64,000 nt of DNA, from NCBI GenBank assembly GCA_964568955.1, contig CAZMSM010000002.1:4588-68587 (forward strand), given 5' to 3'. Below, one piece after another: positions 1 through 8,331 of the stretch. The DNA is from UBA1447 sp964568955. GTDB lineage: Bacteria; Bacillota; Clostridia; Oscillospirales; Acutalibacteraceae. The notes under the pieces are model-generated. The model did no database searches. It saw only the letters and a program-made list of their open reading frames with translations, and was not told the DNA's origin. Both the position numbers and the translations under genes were made by a program. Position 1 is the first letter of the stretch, and every line of letters begins with the position of its first letter.

Positions 1-1742
1 TAACCCGCATCAAAACCGGCGGACTCCGACAGGGCCCATTCAAGGTCTTCCAAAGTCGAGCATTCAAACTTTTTGTCGGCAAGCCTTATCAAGAACCAGC
101 CAAGCATCCGCGGAAACAGGTTGCGGTTAAAAAAGTGCTGGTTTTTAATGCGGTATTCCACTTGACCTGTCCGCATCGCCTCACCCCAAGGCTCGCCCCA
201 GTTCATGCGGGTGTTCATGTGCCAAGTGAAGTGATGCAGGCCGCTGGCATCGTTGATAACCGGATGCGCCCAGCCGTCAAAGCAACGCATGGAAAACCTT
301 GTATGCGCATATTCATCATGCCCGGTGTAGTCGCAGCCTTCCAGCCCATCAAAAGATATTTGACCCAGGCCTGTTTTGTTAAAAATTTCAACGAGCCTGT
401 CGCTGAATTTGTCCTGAAGCTCCAAATCCGGGAACAAGGTGTTGTAGGGGTAATCCCAAAGTTTATAGAGCGGTGCTTGCTTTTTATGGGCGCTCGCACT
501 TGTTTCAAATTCGCCTCTCCGGCAGTTTTTAAGCAAATAAGAGCCGTCCTTTTCTTCAAAGGAACCGAAAGAAATCAGCTCATTTTCGCACTGCATCGCG
601 TTGAGGGTGAGCGGTGTGTCAAAATAATGTGATTTTTTTATGAGAATATCGGTTTGTGTTTGGTCTATGTCTTCCACCAAATACAGCTGCCCTTGTTTGA
701 GCAGGTGTTGGCTCGGCACCGGTGTGACATAAGCATCGTTTGTATTCAAAAAGTTCGTGAGGGTGTGGACGCCCACCGTAATGCCGCTTCGCCTGCATTT
801 TTCGACAATTTCTTTTACCTGCTCGTCCCCGCGGGGGAAGCCGTCCTCGTTCCAGGTAAAGTGCCCCCAACTTTGGAAGGGACCATCGTGGTAGATATAT
901 TTGAAGCCTGCGATTTTTGCCTTTTCAATGATGAAATCAATATCATCCTCGTAAAAGCCGGAGATGAGGTAGGACCGCATAGCCCCACGCGATACCTTGC
1001 CCCATTCGCCCTCAATCATCGGGTGCGGCAGCCCTTGTTCCACCTCAATTTCGCCTATCCTTGCCAATGCGTCACATCGTCTGCAGGCAAAAAGCGCTAT
1101 CTTCGCACCTTTGATAACAGCGTCCTCCCCTTTAACAGGCAGCACCAGGCAATCTTTCACGCCATTAACTTCCCTGTATTCCACCCGGTCACGCCGACGG
1201 CAGGAAAAATGCAAAACCGCGCCGCTCTCGACTCTGCTTGCTGCGCGCTGTGTTTCGGCAAAGCCGCCAACGGATATTTCTGTATTTTCCTGCTTGTATT
1301 TCACTTTTTCCGTTAAAACACTGGCATATTCCTGCGGAACACCCTGCACGGTTTTGATGTTAAGCGTCTGCATACCCAAAGCAACATCTTCCCCTTGGCA
1401 GACACCGATAACATCGCCAACTACATCATCAAGGGTGACATACACAGGGCCGAACATCAGGGCATCCGCGTCCTCCGGCACGTCGACAGCTTCAAAGGTA
1501 ACGCACACATCACTTTCGGCAAATCGCAAACTGACTTGACGTGCGTTTTCAAAGCCAAATATTATGGTGTCATCTTTCAACAGGGCATTTTGCGGGGCAT
1601 AAACCTTGCCGTGTGCTAAAAGCGAAACAAGCACGCTTTTTTCGCTAGCAAGCAAAATTTCTTTCCCATCCGCTTTGATGGATGTTAACAATCCGGTTTC
1701 GTCAAGAGTGATTTCGGTAGAGTTTGTTTTAAAAGGTCGCAT
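1..1742 (-). CDS. Putative glycoside hydrolase-like protein (TIM-barrel type), C-terminus beyond the window
   Basis: An open frame without stops runs from ATG at 1742 to the left edge (580 codons visible, gene continues). The start follows an AAAGGGG ribosome-binding site. The first ~260 residues look like a beta-rich domain. After that comes a barrel-like section with a YHDGPFQSWGHFTW segment, GVHTLTNFLNTNDAYVTPVP, a QISFDGLEGCDYTGHDEY segment whose Asp/Glu could be catalytic, and NRNLFPRMLGWF near the edge. I recognise this layout from poorly characterised proteins found with polysaccharide-degrading genes, but cannot assign a GH family. No signal peptide is visible, so it is probably cytoplasmic. 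It has its own promoter and an operator-like site. The glycosidase role is inference; the gene itself is certain. Confidence 0.6.
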   Translation of the reverse strand, partial: MRPFKTNSTEITLDETGLLTSIKADGKEILLASEKSVLVSLLAHGKVYAPQNALLKDDTIIFGFENARQVSLRFAESDVCVTFEAVDVPEDADALMFGPVYVTLDDVVGDVIGVCQGEDVALGMQTLNIKTVQGVPQEYASVLTEKVKYKQENTEISVGGFAETQRAASRVESGAVLHFSCRRRDRVEYREVNGVKDCLVLPVKGEDAVIKGAKIALFACRRCDALARIGEIEVEQGLPHPMIEGEWGKVSRGAMRSYLISGFYEDDIDFIIEKAKIAGFKYIYHDGPFQSWGHFTWNEDGFPRGDEQVKEIVEKCRRSGITVGVHTLTNFLNTNDAYVTPVPSQHLLKQGQLYLVEDIDQTQTDILIKKSHYFDTPLTLNAMQCENELISFGSFEEKDGSYLLKNCRRGEFETSASAHKKQAPLYKLWDYPYNTLFPDLELQDKFSDRLVEIFNKTGLGQISFDGLEGCDYTGHDEYAHTRFSMRCFDGWAHPVINDASGLHHFTWHMNTRMNWGEPWGEAMRTGQVEYRIKNQHFFNRNLFPRMLGWFLIRLADKKFECSTLEDLEWALSESAGFDAG

Positions 1743-1834
1743 TTTTTACCCCTTTAGCAATTGTATTATGCAGAACTTCCGGTCAACATTTCTGCCTTGC
1801 TAACCCAAATAGCGCCGAAGATTAAATCATTAAA

Positions 1835-1848
1835 AGAAAACGTTTCTT
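1835..1848. promoter_or_regulatory. LacI/CcpA-like operator (cre-like)
   Basis: AGAAAACGTTTCTT has the AAACGTTT core typical of LacI-family and CcpA sites, with one imperfect outer pair. It lies just downstream of the expected transcription start of the minus-strand sugar gene at 1742, a position suited to repression. Confidence 0.45.
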
Positions 1849-1864
1849 ATAGGCTTTAAAGTGT

Positions 1865-1892
1865 ATTATACAGTAAAATATCGAAAGAGCAA
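1865..1892 (-). promoter_or_regulatory. Sigma-A promoter for the glycoside hydrolase-like gene
   Basis: On the minus strand, -35 TTGCTC (1887-1892), 16-nt spacer, -10 TATAAT (1865-1870). The start of transcription would fall near 1858, immediately before the operator-like site at 1835-1848. Confidence 0.55.
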
Positions 1893-1948
1893 ACTCTTTT
1901 ATACGGTGATTTTAATATTGCAAAATTTAACTATCCGTTACAAGCCAA

Positions 1949-1988
1949 AGCACCCCAAAGGAGAAGACTCTCTTCCCTTTGGGGTGCT
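1949..1988 (-). terminator. Terminator of the hrcA-dnaJ operon
   Basis: Perfect 13-bp stem (arms 1949-1961 and 1976-1988, AGCACCCCAAAGG and its complement) begins 17 bases after the dnaJ stop codon. The T-tract on the minus strand is short (TTT then GG), so release may be incomplete. Confidence 0.7.
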
Positions 1989-2004
1989 GATATGTTATGT
2001 TTTG

Positions 2005-3192
2005 TTACTTCTTTTTCTTGCCGAAAATGCCGCCTTTTTTATCATCATCACTATCGCCGTTGTCATCGGCGGAAACATTCTTACTGCCAAGCGAAGCTTG
2101 GAATTGCTTGAGTAAATCCTTTTGATTCTGATTCAAGTTCTTTGGGACATCTACAACAATCCGAACAAGCTGGTCGCCTCTGCCCTTGCCGTTGAGTACC
2201 TGAATGCCTCTGTTTTTGAGACTGAATATTTCGCCGGGCTTTGTGCCGGCGGGCAACTCAAACTTTACTTTACCGTCAAGGGTCGGCACCATCAGGCTGG
2301 CACCCAAAACAACTTGGGTGAAAGAAACAGTAAAGTCGCACCATACGTTGTAGCCGTCGCGCTCAAAGAAGGGATGCGGACGAACAAACACGCCCACGTG
2401 CAAATCGCCCGGAGGTCCCCCGTTGATACCGAAGTTACCTTCACCGCGAACATTGAGCACCTGCCTGTCATCAATACCTGCCGGGATGTTCACATCTATC
2501 TTACTGCGCTTTGATACTCGCCCGCCACCGCGGCATTTGGCACATGGTTTTTCAACAACTTTGCCTCTACCGCCGCATTTTGGGCAGGCCTTGGATGTTG
2601 AAATTACACCGAAGGGTGTGCGCTGTTGGGCATTCACCTGCCCTTTACCGTTACATTCCGGGCAAGTCTTTGGCGTGGTGCCTTTTTCAGCTCCGCTGCC
2701 TTGACATTCCGGGCAAACTTCTATCTTTGTTACGTCAATCGTTCGTTTGCAGCCCTTTGCCGCTTCTTCAAAAGATACGGTAACCCTGGCCTGAACATCC
2801 TCGCCTTTGCGCGGGGCATTCGGGTTGGCTTGTCTGCCGCCGCCAAAGCCGTTGAAGCCTCCGCCACCGCCGCCGCCACCAAAAATGCTGCCGAATATAT
2901 CGCCCAAATCGAAGTCCATACCACCGTCAAAACCGCCACCGGGGCCGCCCGCACCAAAGTTGGGGTCTACGCCCCTATGCCCGAACTGGTCATATCTGGA
3001 CTTTTTTTCGGCATCAGAGAGCACTTCATAAGCCTCATTGGCTTGCTTGAACTTATCTTCGGCACCCTTGTCATCCGGGTGTAAATCGGGATGATACTCT
3101 TTGGCCTTTTTGCGGTATGCTTTTTTAATTTCGTCCTCGGTCGCAGTCTTGCTTACACCGAGTATGTCGTAATAGTCGCGTTTTTCGGCCAA
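2005..3192 (-). CDS. dnaJ: Chaperone protein DnaJ (Hsp40)
   Basis: Co-chaperone that delivers unfolded clients to DnaK and stimulates its ATPase; 395 residues, usual for type I DnaJ. It has an N-terminal J domain with the HPD motif (YHPDLHPDDKG), a Gly/Phe-rich linker with a long glycine run, four CxxCxGxG zinc-binding repeats (CPECQGSG, CPECNGKG, CPKCGGRG and CAKCRGGG), then the C-terminal substrate-binding domains. The tail is an Asp-rich patch followed by a Lys cluster. The start codon is TTG at 3192, chosen because AAGGAGCC sits seven bases upstream. It is last in hrcA-grpE-dnaK-dnaJ but also has its own promoter. The type I assignment is direct from the four zinc motifs. Confidence 0.97.
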   Translation of the reverse strand: MAEKRDYYDILGVSKTATEDEIKKAYRKKAKEYHPDLHPDDKGAEDKFKQANEAYEVLSDAEKKSRYDQFGHRGVDPNFGAGGPGGGFDGGMDFDLGDIFGSIFGGGGGGGGFNGFGGGRQANPNAPRKGEDVQARVTVSFEEAAKGCKRTIDVTKIEVCPECQGSGAEKGTTPKTCPECNGKGQVNAQQRTPFGVISTSKACPKCGGRGKVVEKPCAKCRGGGRVSKRSKIDVNIPAGIDDRQVLNVRGEGNFGINGGPPGDLHVGVFVRPHPFFERDGYNVWCDFTVSFTQVVLGASLMVPTLDGKVKFELPAGTKPGEIFSLKNRGIQVLNGKGRGDQLVRIVVDVPKNLNQNQKDLLKQFQASLGSKNVSADDNGDSDDDKKGGIFGKKKK

Positions 3193-3269
3193 TAGAATCG
3201 GCTCCTTACCTTTTTAGTTTTGCGGGTCTTTTCAAAACACAAACGAGCAAAACTCGCTTTGCTTGTCAT

Positions 3270-3298
3270 ATTATAGCTTTTCCTGTTTTCATATACAA
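3270..3298 (-). promoter_or_regulatory. Internal promoter in front of dnaJ
   Basis: Minus strand: -35 TTGTAT (3293-3298), 17-nt spacer, -10 TATAAT (3270-3275). The -35 box is also the foot of the dnaK-dnaJ hairpin, so dnaJ can probably be transcribed apart from dnaK. Confidence 0.5.
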
Positions 3299-3325
3299 GG
3301 GCGGAAATCAATTCCGCCCTTGTAT
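3293..3325. other. Strong hairpin between dnaK and dnaJ
   Basis: Fourteen-bp perfect stem (3293-3306 with 3312-3325, core ACAAGGGCGGAA) and 5-nt loop, 18 bases after the dnaK stop. In the dnaK transcript no U-tract follows it (next bases ATGAAAACAGG), so it looks more like an mRNA-stability or processing hairpin than an intrinsic terminator. Confidence 0.6.
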
Positions 3326-3343
3326 TTATCATTATTGTTCGGT

Positions 3344-5197
3344 TTATTCTTCCGGTACATCGGTAAAGTCCGCTGCTGTATAGCCGTCGGCTTCGCCCGA
3401 AGGCTCTGAAGGATCCTCATCGGCACCGGGTGCCTGCTCCCCTGCTGCCGCTGCCGCTTCTTCCGCTGCTTGCTTATAAATCTTTTCCGAGACTTCATAG
3501 AACTTCGCCTGAAGCTCTTCCTGCCTGGATTTTATCAAATTGACATCTTCACCTTTTAAGGCTTCTTTCAGAGAATCGATTTGTTCGTTGAGGGTCGTTT
3601 TCTCCTCATCGGAGAATTTGTCGCCTTCTTCGTTGATTAACTTCTCACTCTGGTAAACCATTTGGTCTGCCGCATTGCGGGTGTCGATATCCTCACGGTG
3701 TTGCTTGTCTTCTTCCGCGAACTGCTCCGCTTCGAGTACCGCTTTTTCAACCTCTTCTTTAGACATATTTGTGGACGACGTAATGGAAATGGACTGTTCT
3801 TTGTTTGTCCCTAAATCCTTCGCATACACATGAACAATGCCGTTGGCATCAATATCAAAGGTAACCTCTATTTGAGGGGTACCCCTTCTTGCCGGCAGAA
3901 TGCCCTCCAAATGGAATACGCCAATGCTCTTGTTATCTTTGGCAAACTCGCGCTCACCTTGAAGCACATTGACTTCAACAGATGGCTGGTTGTCCGCAGC
4001 GGTGGAGAAAGTTTGGCTCTTTTTAACCGGAATGGTGGTGTTGCGCTCAATGATTCTGGTGCTGACACCGCCGAGGGTTTCAATACCCAGTGAAAGCGGA
4101 GTAACATCCAACAACAGGAGGCCTTTGACATCGCCGCTCAACACGCCGGCTTGAAGCGCTGCGCCAATAGCGACACTCTCGTCGGGGTTGATGCCTTGGA
4201 AAGGCTCCATACCCATATATTTTTTGACTGCTTCTATAACCGCCGGTGTGCGGGAAGATCCGCCAACCATTAGTACTTTGTTGATATCGGACTTTTTAAG
4301 GCCCGAATCAGACATTGCCTGACGAACGGGTACCATTGTCTTTTCCACAAGTTCCGCTGTCATCTCGTTGAACTTTGCCCTGGTCAAGGTTGTTTCCAAA
4401 TGCCTTGGGCCGGAAGCGTCCGCTGTGATAAAGGGCAGATTGATGGAGGAAGTGGTTACGCCGGACAGTTCAATCTTCGCTTTTTCCGCCGCTTCTTTTA
4501 GGCGCTGCATAGCCATTTTGTCGCCTCTTAAGTCGATACCCTGATCCTTTTTAAACTCGTCAGCGAGCCAATTCATAATTTTTGCGTCAAAATCGTCGCC
4601 GCCGAGCTTGTTGTTGCCCATAGTCGCAAGCACTTCTTGCACGCCGTCACCCATCTCAATGATGGAAACGTCGAAGGTGCCGCCGCCAAGGTCATATACC
4701 ATAACCTTTTGATCGTGTTCTTTGTCAATACCATAGGACAGTGCTGCTGCCGTTGGCTCGTTGATAATTCTCTTGACTTCAAAACCGGCGATTCTGCCGG
4801 CATCTTTGGTTGCCTGGCGTTGCGCGTCGGTGAAATACGCCGGAACGGTGATAACGGCTTCGGTCACTTTTTCCCCGAGATATGCTTCTGCATCCGTTTT
4901 AAGCTTGGTTAAGATCATTGCCGAAATCTCTTGCGGGGTATACTTTTTACCGTCTATGTTTACCTTGAATTCGCTGCCCATTTGCCTTTTGATGGACGAA
5001 ATAGTTCTGTCCGGGTTGGTGATGGCCTGGCGCTTTGCTACCTGACCAACCATGCGCTCACCTGTCTTGCCGAACGCGACAACCGATGGTGTTGTTCTGC
5101 CACCTTCTGCATTTGGAATAACAACCGGCTCGCCGCCTTCAATAACCGCTACACAGGAGTTTGTTGTTCCTAAATCAATTCCAATTACTTTTGACAT
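3344..5197 (-). CDS. dnaK: Chaperone protein DnaK (Hsp70)
   Basis: ATP-dependent Hsp70 chaperone, 617 residues. It opens with the phosphate-binding signature GIDLGTTNSCVAV; the second Hsp70 signature (VYDLGGGTFDVS) and the third (VLMVGGSSRTPAV) are intact. The linker LLLLDVTPLSLG leads into the beta-sandwich substrate-binding domain and helical lid. The C-terminus is Ala-rich then acidic and ends DVPEE, the usual DnaK tail. Start at ATG 5197 after AAGGAGG. It lies 61 bases downstream of grpE. Heat-shock control is probably through the CIRCE element upstream of hrcA, since no CIRCE lies directly before dnaK. Confidence 0.99.
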   Translation of the reverse strand: MSKVIGIDLGTTNSCVAVIEGGEPVVIPNAEGGRTTPSVVAFGKTGERMVGQVAKRQAITNPDRTISSIKRQMGSEFKVNIDGKKYTPQEISAMILTKLKTDAEAYLGEKVTEAVITVPAYFTDAQRQATKDAGRIAGFEVKRIINEPTAAALSYGIDKEHDQKVMVYDLGGGTFDVSIIEMGDGVQEVLATMGNNKLGGDDFDAKIMNWLADEFKKDQGIDLRGDKMAMQRLKEAAEKAKIELSGVTTSSINLPFITADASGPRHLETTLTRAKFNEMTAELVEKTMVPVRQAMSDSGLKKSDINKVLMVGGSSRTPAVIEAVKKYMGMEPFQGINPDESVAIGAALQAGVLSGDVKGLLLLDVTPLSLGIETLGGVSTRIIERNTTIPVKKSQTFSTAADNQPSVEVNVLQGEREFAKDNKSIGVFHLEGILPARRGTPQIEVTFDIDANGIVHVYAKDLGTNKEQSISITSSTNMSKEEVEKAVLEAEQFAEEDKQHREDIDTRNAADQMVYQSEKLINEEGDKFSDEEKTTLNEQIDSLKEALKGEDVNLIKSRQEELQAKFYEVSEKIYKQAAEEAAAAAGEQAPGADEDPSEPSGEADGYTAADFTDVPEE

Positions 5198-5258
5198 AAT
5201 AATGTCCTCCTTAAAATTTTATAAAATAAGTTTTACTGTGTGTTAATTTACTAGTTTG

Positions 5259-5804
5259 CTAATTTGCTACCGTCACGGTAGCCAAGCGAATCACCTTTTC
5301 ACCGATTTTATACCCTTTGCTAAGCACTTCTACAATAACGTTGTCGCCGAGTTTTTCATCCTCAATATGCATCACCGCATTGTGTATGTTGGGGTCAAAT
5401 GAATCGCCCCTTTCGCCATAGGCTTCGATGGAAAGTTTTTCGATGATGTCTATAAACTGGGTATAGATCATATCAATGCCCTTTTTATAGTCCGGTAAGC
5501 ATTCTGTTTTATCCTGAGCCGCTCTTTCAAAGTTGTCGATTACCGGCAAAAGCTTCCCTACCACATCGCACTTGGTGGATTCAAAAATCTTTTCTTTTTC
5601 ACCTTGAGAGCGTTTGCGGAAATTATCATACTCCGCTGCCAAGCGCAAAAACTGTTCGCATTTTTCCGCAAGCTGTATTTCCAGTTCCTGCTCACGGCTG
5701 ACTTTTTCCTTCTTTTCTTTCTTTTCTTTTTTTTCGTTTTTTGGATTCTCCTGCTTGGGAATGTCCTGCATGTCTAATTCATCTTCTTTTTTATTCTTAG
5801 GCAT
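5259..5804 (-). CDS. grpE: Nucleotide exchange factor GrpE
   Basis: Nucleotide exchange factor for DnaK, 181 residues. The N-terminal ~45 residues are charged with a repeated KKEKKEK stretch. A long helical dimerisation region follows (EQELEIQLAEKCEQFLRLAA), then the family core (AAEYDNFRKRSQ) and a small C-terminal beta domain ending VIRLATVTVAN, close to the family consensus. Start ATG at 5804 has AAAGGAGG upstream. It sits 56 bases after hrcA and before dnaK, the standard Firmicutes order. The low-complexity Lys/Glu start is the only odd feature. Confidence 0.97.
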   Translation of the reverse strand: MPKNKKEDELDMQDIPKQENPKNEKKEKKEKKEKVSREQELEIQLAEKCEQFLRLAAEYDNFRKRSQGEKEKIFESTKCDVVGKLLPVIDNFERAAQDKTECLPDYKKGIDMIYTQFIDIIEKLSIEAYGERGDSFDPNIHNAVMHIEDEKLGDNVIVEVLSKGYKIGEKVIRLATVTVAN

Positions 5805-5860
5805 TCAGCTGAACCTCCTTTTTTTTGTTCGGTTGAAAAACCGGTCATGGTTACTTATTC

Positions 5861-6886
5861 TCAGTCTTCAAGCGCTTGTGTAAGCAACCTTCCAACCAGA
5901 TTCGTTAAATACTTAACGCTTGGGATAAGACGGGAATAGTCGATTCTTGTGGGCCCGATAAGCCCGATAATGCCGCCCTCTTTTTCCCCAACGCTGTAGC
6001 GTGCGAGGATGATGCTGGATTTTTCAAGTTGGCGGTAGAGGTTTTCTTTACCGATCAGCACATCAATCTCATTCTTGCTCGCTGCAATCAACCGGCTAAG
6101 CGGTTGGGCTTTGCGTAAAAACTCCATGAGCTCTTGTGCGCTGCCATGAAACTCACGGTGATTGAGTAGGTTGGACTGCCCTTCAAGCATGATGTCGGTG
6201 TCCTCCGCATCCCTTGCAAGGTCCGCCACAGTAGCCAGTAGGGGCAACATCGCCAGTGCCTCAATCCCCAGTGAAGCGGCCAATGTCTGCAACATCACAA
6301 CGCTTACCTCGCAAACCGGACAGCCGACTAATGATGCAGCGGTAATATTGTAGAAAATCTCCATCATAGAGTTGTTGAGCTCATAATCCAACCGACAAAC
6401 GCGGCTCCTGATAATACCACCGGAGGTCAACAGCACAATCATCACCGTACGAGCCCCAATGGGAACAATCTCAATACGCTTGATCAAGACACTATCGCCC
6501 TGCGGTAAAGTGGAAACGGCTGCACAGTTTGTTATATCCGCCAGCACTTCGCCTGCTTTTTCAAGGAGCTTTTCGGGGTCACCTTCATTAAAAGATATGT
6601 CGGTGTCAATTCGTTTGCGCTGGGAGTCGTTGAGTTCGTAGTTGTTCATCAGGTTATCTACATAATACCTGTAACCGGTGTGCGACGGAATTCTGCCGGA
6701 GGACGTGTGTGGCTGTTCAAGCAAGCCCAAGGACGAAAGTTCCGACATTTCGTTACGGATGGTTGCAGAGGATATAGACATGTCGAGTTTTTCAACAAGG
6801 ACCTTTGAACCTACAGGCTCGCCGCTTTCAATATGTAGCTCCACAATAGCGGCAAGAATCTTTTGTTTTCTTTCACTTAAATCCAC
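5861..6886 (-). CDS. hrcA: Heat-inducible transcription repressor HrcA
   Basis: Repressor of class I heat-shock genes that binds CIRCE operators, 341 residues from the start chosen here. The N-terminal winged-helix domain is clear (LSERKQKILAAIVELHIESG, then SATIRNEMSELSSLGLL); a GAF-like middle domain and a C-terminal segment (IGLIGPTRIDYSRLIPSVKYL) follow. I place the start at GTG 6886: GAGGTG lies five to six bases upstream, and family members begin within a few residues of LSER. A longer frame from GTG 6928 would begin inside the CIRCE operator and is unlikely. The gene probably represses its own operon. Confidence 0.96.
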   Translation of the reverse strand: MDLSERKQKILAAIVELHIESGEPVGSKVLVEKLDMSISSATIRNEMSELSSLGLLEQPHTSSGRIPSHTGYRYYVDNLMNNYELNDSQRKRIDTDISFNEGDPEKLLEKAGEVLADITNCAAVSTLPQGDSVLIKRIEIVPIGARTVMIVLLTSGGIIRSRVCRLDYELNNSMMEIFYNITAASLVGCPVCEVSVVMLQTLAASLGIEALAMLPLLATVADLARDAEDTDIMLEGQSNLLNHREFHGSAQELMEFLRKAQPLSRLIAASKNEIDVLIGKENLYRQLEKSSIILARYSVGEKEGGIIGLIGPTRIDYSRLIPSVKYLTNLVGRLLTQALED

Positions 6887-6921
6887 CGAATTCACCTCGC
6901 TTCCAGTTAGACTGCTAAAGA

Positions 6922-6948
6922 TTGGCACTCATACCGTTCGAGTGCTAA
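6922..6948. promoter_or_regulatory. CIRCE heat-shock operator
   Basis: TTGGCACTC, nine-base spacer, GAGTGCTAA: eight of nine bases in one arm and all nine in the other match the canonical CIRCE inverted repeat. It lies between the hrcA promoter and its start codon, so HrcA would block transcription of hrcA-grpE-dnaK-dnaJ. Confidence 0.95.
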
Positions 6949-6959
6949 CTCCTGTTCTT

Positions 6960-6988
6960 ACTATACCGCGCCAATTCGTTTTTGTCAA
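6960..6988 (-). promoter_or_regulatory. Sigma-A promoter of the hrcA operon
   Basis: Minus strand: -35 TTGACA (6983-6988), 17-nt spacer, -10 TATAGT (6960-6965). CIRCE starts 12 bases downstream of the -10. Confidence 0.85.
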
Positions 6989-7053
6989 TATTTCAATTGT
7001 AAACTCTTTGTTAATGAATTAGAGATAATCTGTGGTGAAAAGCCTGTCCCTGA

Positions 7054-8226
7054 CTATATCCCCAACAGGTCACCGATGATTTTATTGGATAGCAAGAAGC
7101 CTTTTGGCGTAAAGCGAATACCCTTTACATCCACTGCCAGCAGGTGTTTTTCGGCGAAAGGCTTTGCCTGCTCCCGCATCGCTTTCGGAATACCAAAGCC
7201 ATAGCGGTCAAGGGTTCCTTGTTCGGTTAAGCCTTCATTCAGGCGCAGTCGAAGCATGGCGTACTCTTCAAAATCCCCACCCTCACCATCCTGCAAGGGG
7301 TCGGATGAGTCAAAAAAACCCTGTAAATCCCGCTCATAATAAAAGCGTTTACCCGTTATGAACGAATGGGCGGAAGTACCGATACCAAGGTATTCTTCAC
7401 AGTTCCAGTATTTCAAATTATGACGGCTTTCAAAACCCTTTTGAGCAAAATTTGATATTTCGTATTGCTCAAACCCTGCCTTTTTAAGTTCCTTGCAAGC
7501 TTTTAAATAGAATACACAATATTCATCTTCCGTTGGCAAGATGAGTTTTTCTTTTTGTGAGGCGAACGGTGTGCCGTCCTCCACTTTGAGCATATAAGCG
7601 CTGACATGCGTAATCCCCGCCTTTGCGCAAAAATCGATGGAGTGCCCAAGACTTTGCATCGTTTGCCCCGGTATGCCAAGCATCAAGTCCAGCGAAATGT
7701 TCGTAATGCCGGCCGCCTTTGCCCTTTGGATAGCCCTTGTCACGTCGGCCGCAGGGCCCTTTCGCCCCAATGCCTTGCGTTCGCCATCAATGGCAGACTG
7801 CAGTCCCAAGGATAGGCGGTTGACGCCCGACCGGGCAAGTTTTTCAAAATCAAAGCAAGCATCCACTGCGCCGACGTTCGATGGGTTGCACTCCACGGTT
7901 ATTTCAGGTGAACCGGTTAAGTTCCGGTATGTCGGGTTTTCGCTCCGGTCTTTTCCCGGGATTTCAAATGCCGAAAGGGAGGCCTCCACAAGAGCGCAAA
8001 GCCTTTGGACACCGATGAGTGACGGCGTCCCTCCGCCGAAATACAAGGTATCAAAGGAGCGACGAAGCTTTGCTGCCCATGAATGTATCGATTCGATTAC
8101 ACCACGGCAGTATTGGTCCATCGTCTGCTCATCCGCCGCAAAAGAGTAAAAATCGCAGTAAGGACATTTTCCCGCGCAGAAAGGGATATGAATGTATAGC
8201 CCCAAGGGCTTGCTGCTGCCGTTCAT
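7054..8226 (-). CDS. hemW: Radical SAM heme chaperone HemW (coproporphyrinogen oxidase-like)
   Basis: Radical SAM protein of the HemW group, 390 residues. The Fe-S motif is CX3CX2C (Cys17, Cys21, Cys24 in FCAGKCPYC), followed by FGGGTPS and a TIM-barrel core; LMLGIPGQT and QYEISNFA are family segments. HemW proteins are heme chaperones rather than true coproporphyrinogen oxidases. The start is ATG 8226 with AAAGGTG upstream; a longer in-frame version begins at 8328 but adds 34 residues with no family similarity. Its place between lepA and hrcA is the conserved Firmicutes order. No heme-synthesis genes are in this window, so the physiological client is unknown. Confidence 0.93.
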   Translation of the reverse strand: MNGSSKPLGLYIHIPFCAGKCPYCDFYSFAADEQTMDQYCRGVIESIHSWAAKLRRSFDTLYFGGGTPSLIGVQRLCALVEASLSAFEIPGKDRSENPTYRNLTGSPEITVECNPSNVGAVDACFDFEKLARSGVNRLSLGLQSAIDGERKALGRKGPAADVTRAIQRAKAAGITNISLDLMLGIPGQTMQSLGHSIDFCAKAGITHVSAYMLKVEDGTPFASQKEKLILPTEDEYCVFYLKACKELKKAGFEQYEISNFAQKGFESRHNLKYWNCEEYLGIGTSAHSFITGKRFYYERDLQGFFDSSDPLQDGEGGDFEEYAMLRLRLNEGLTEQGTLDRYGFGIPKAMREQAKPFAEKHLLAVDVKGIRFTPKGFLLSNKIIGDLLGI

Positions 8227-8331
8227 ACCAAACACACCTTTCTTGCCCTGCAATGGGCTAACAGTCGGTAAATGATGAAAAAACGGGGCAGACTTACGCC
8301 CGCCCCGGAATACTCGGTAGTTTACCAAGCG

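Noticed and set aside
3293..3325. Intrinsic terminator between dnaK and dnaJ
   Set aside because: The stem is strong but no U-tract follows in the dnaK transcript, so termination is unlikely.
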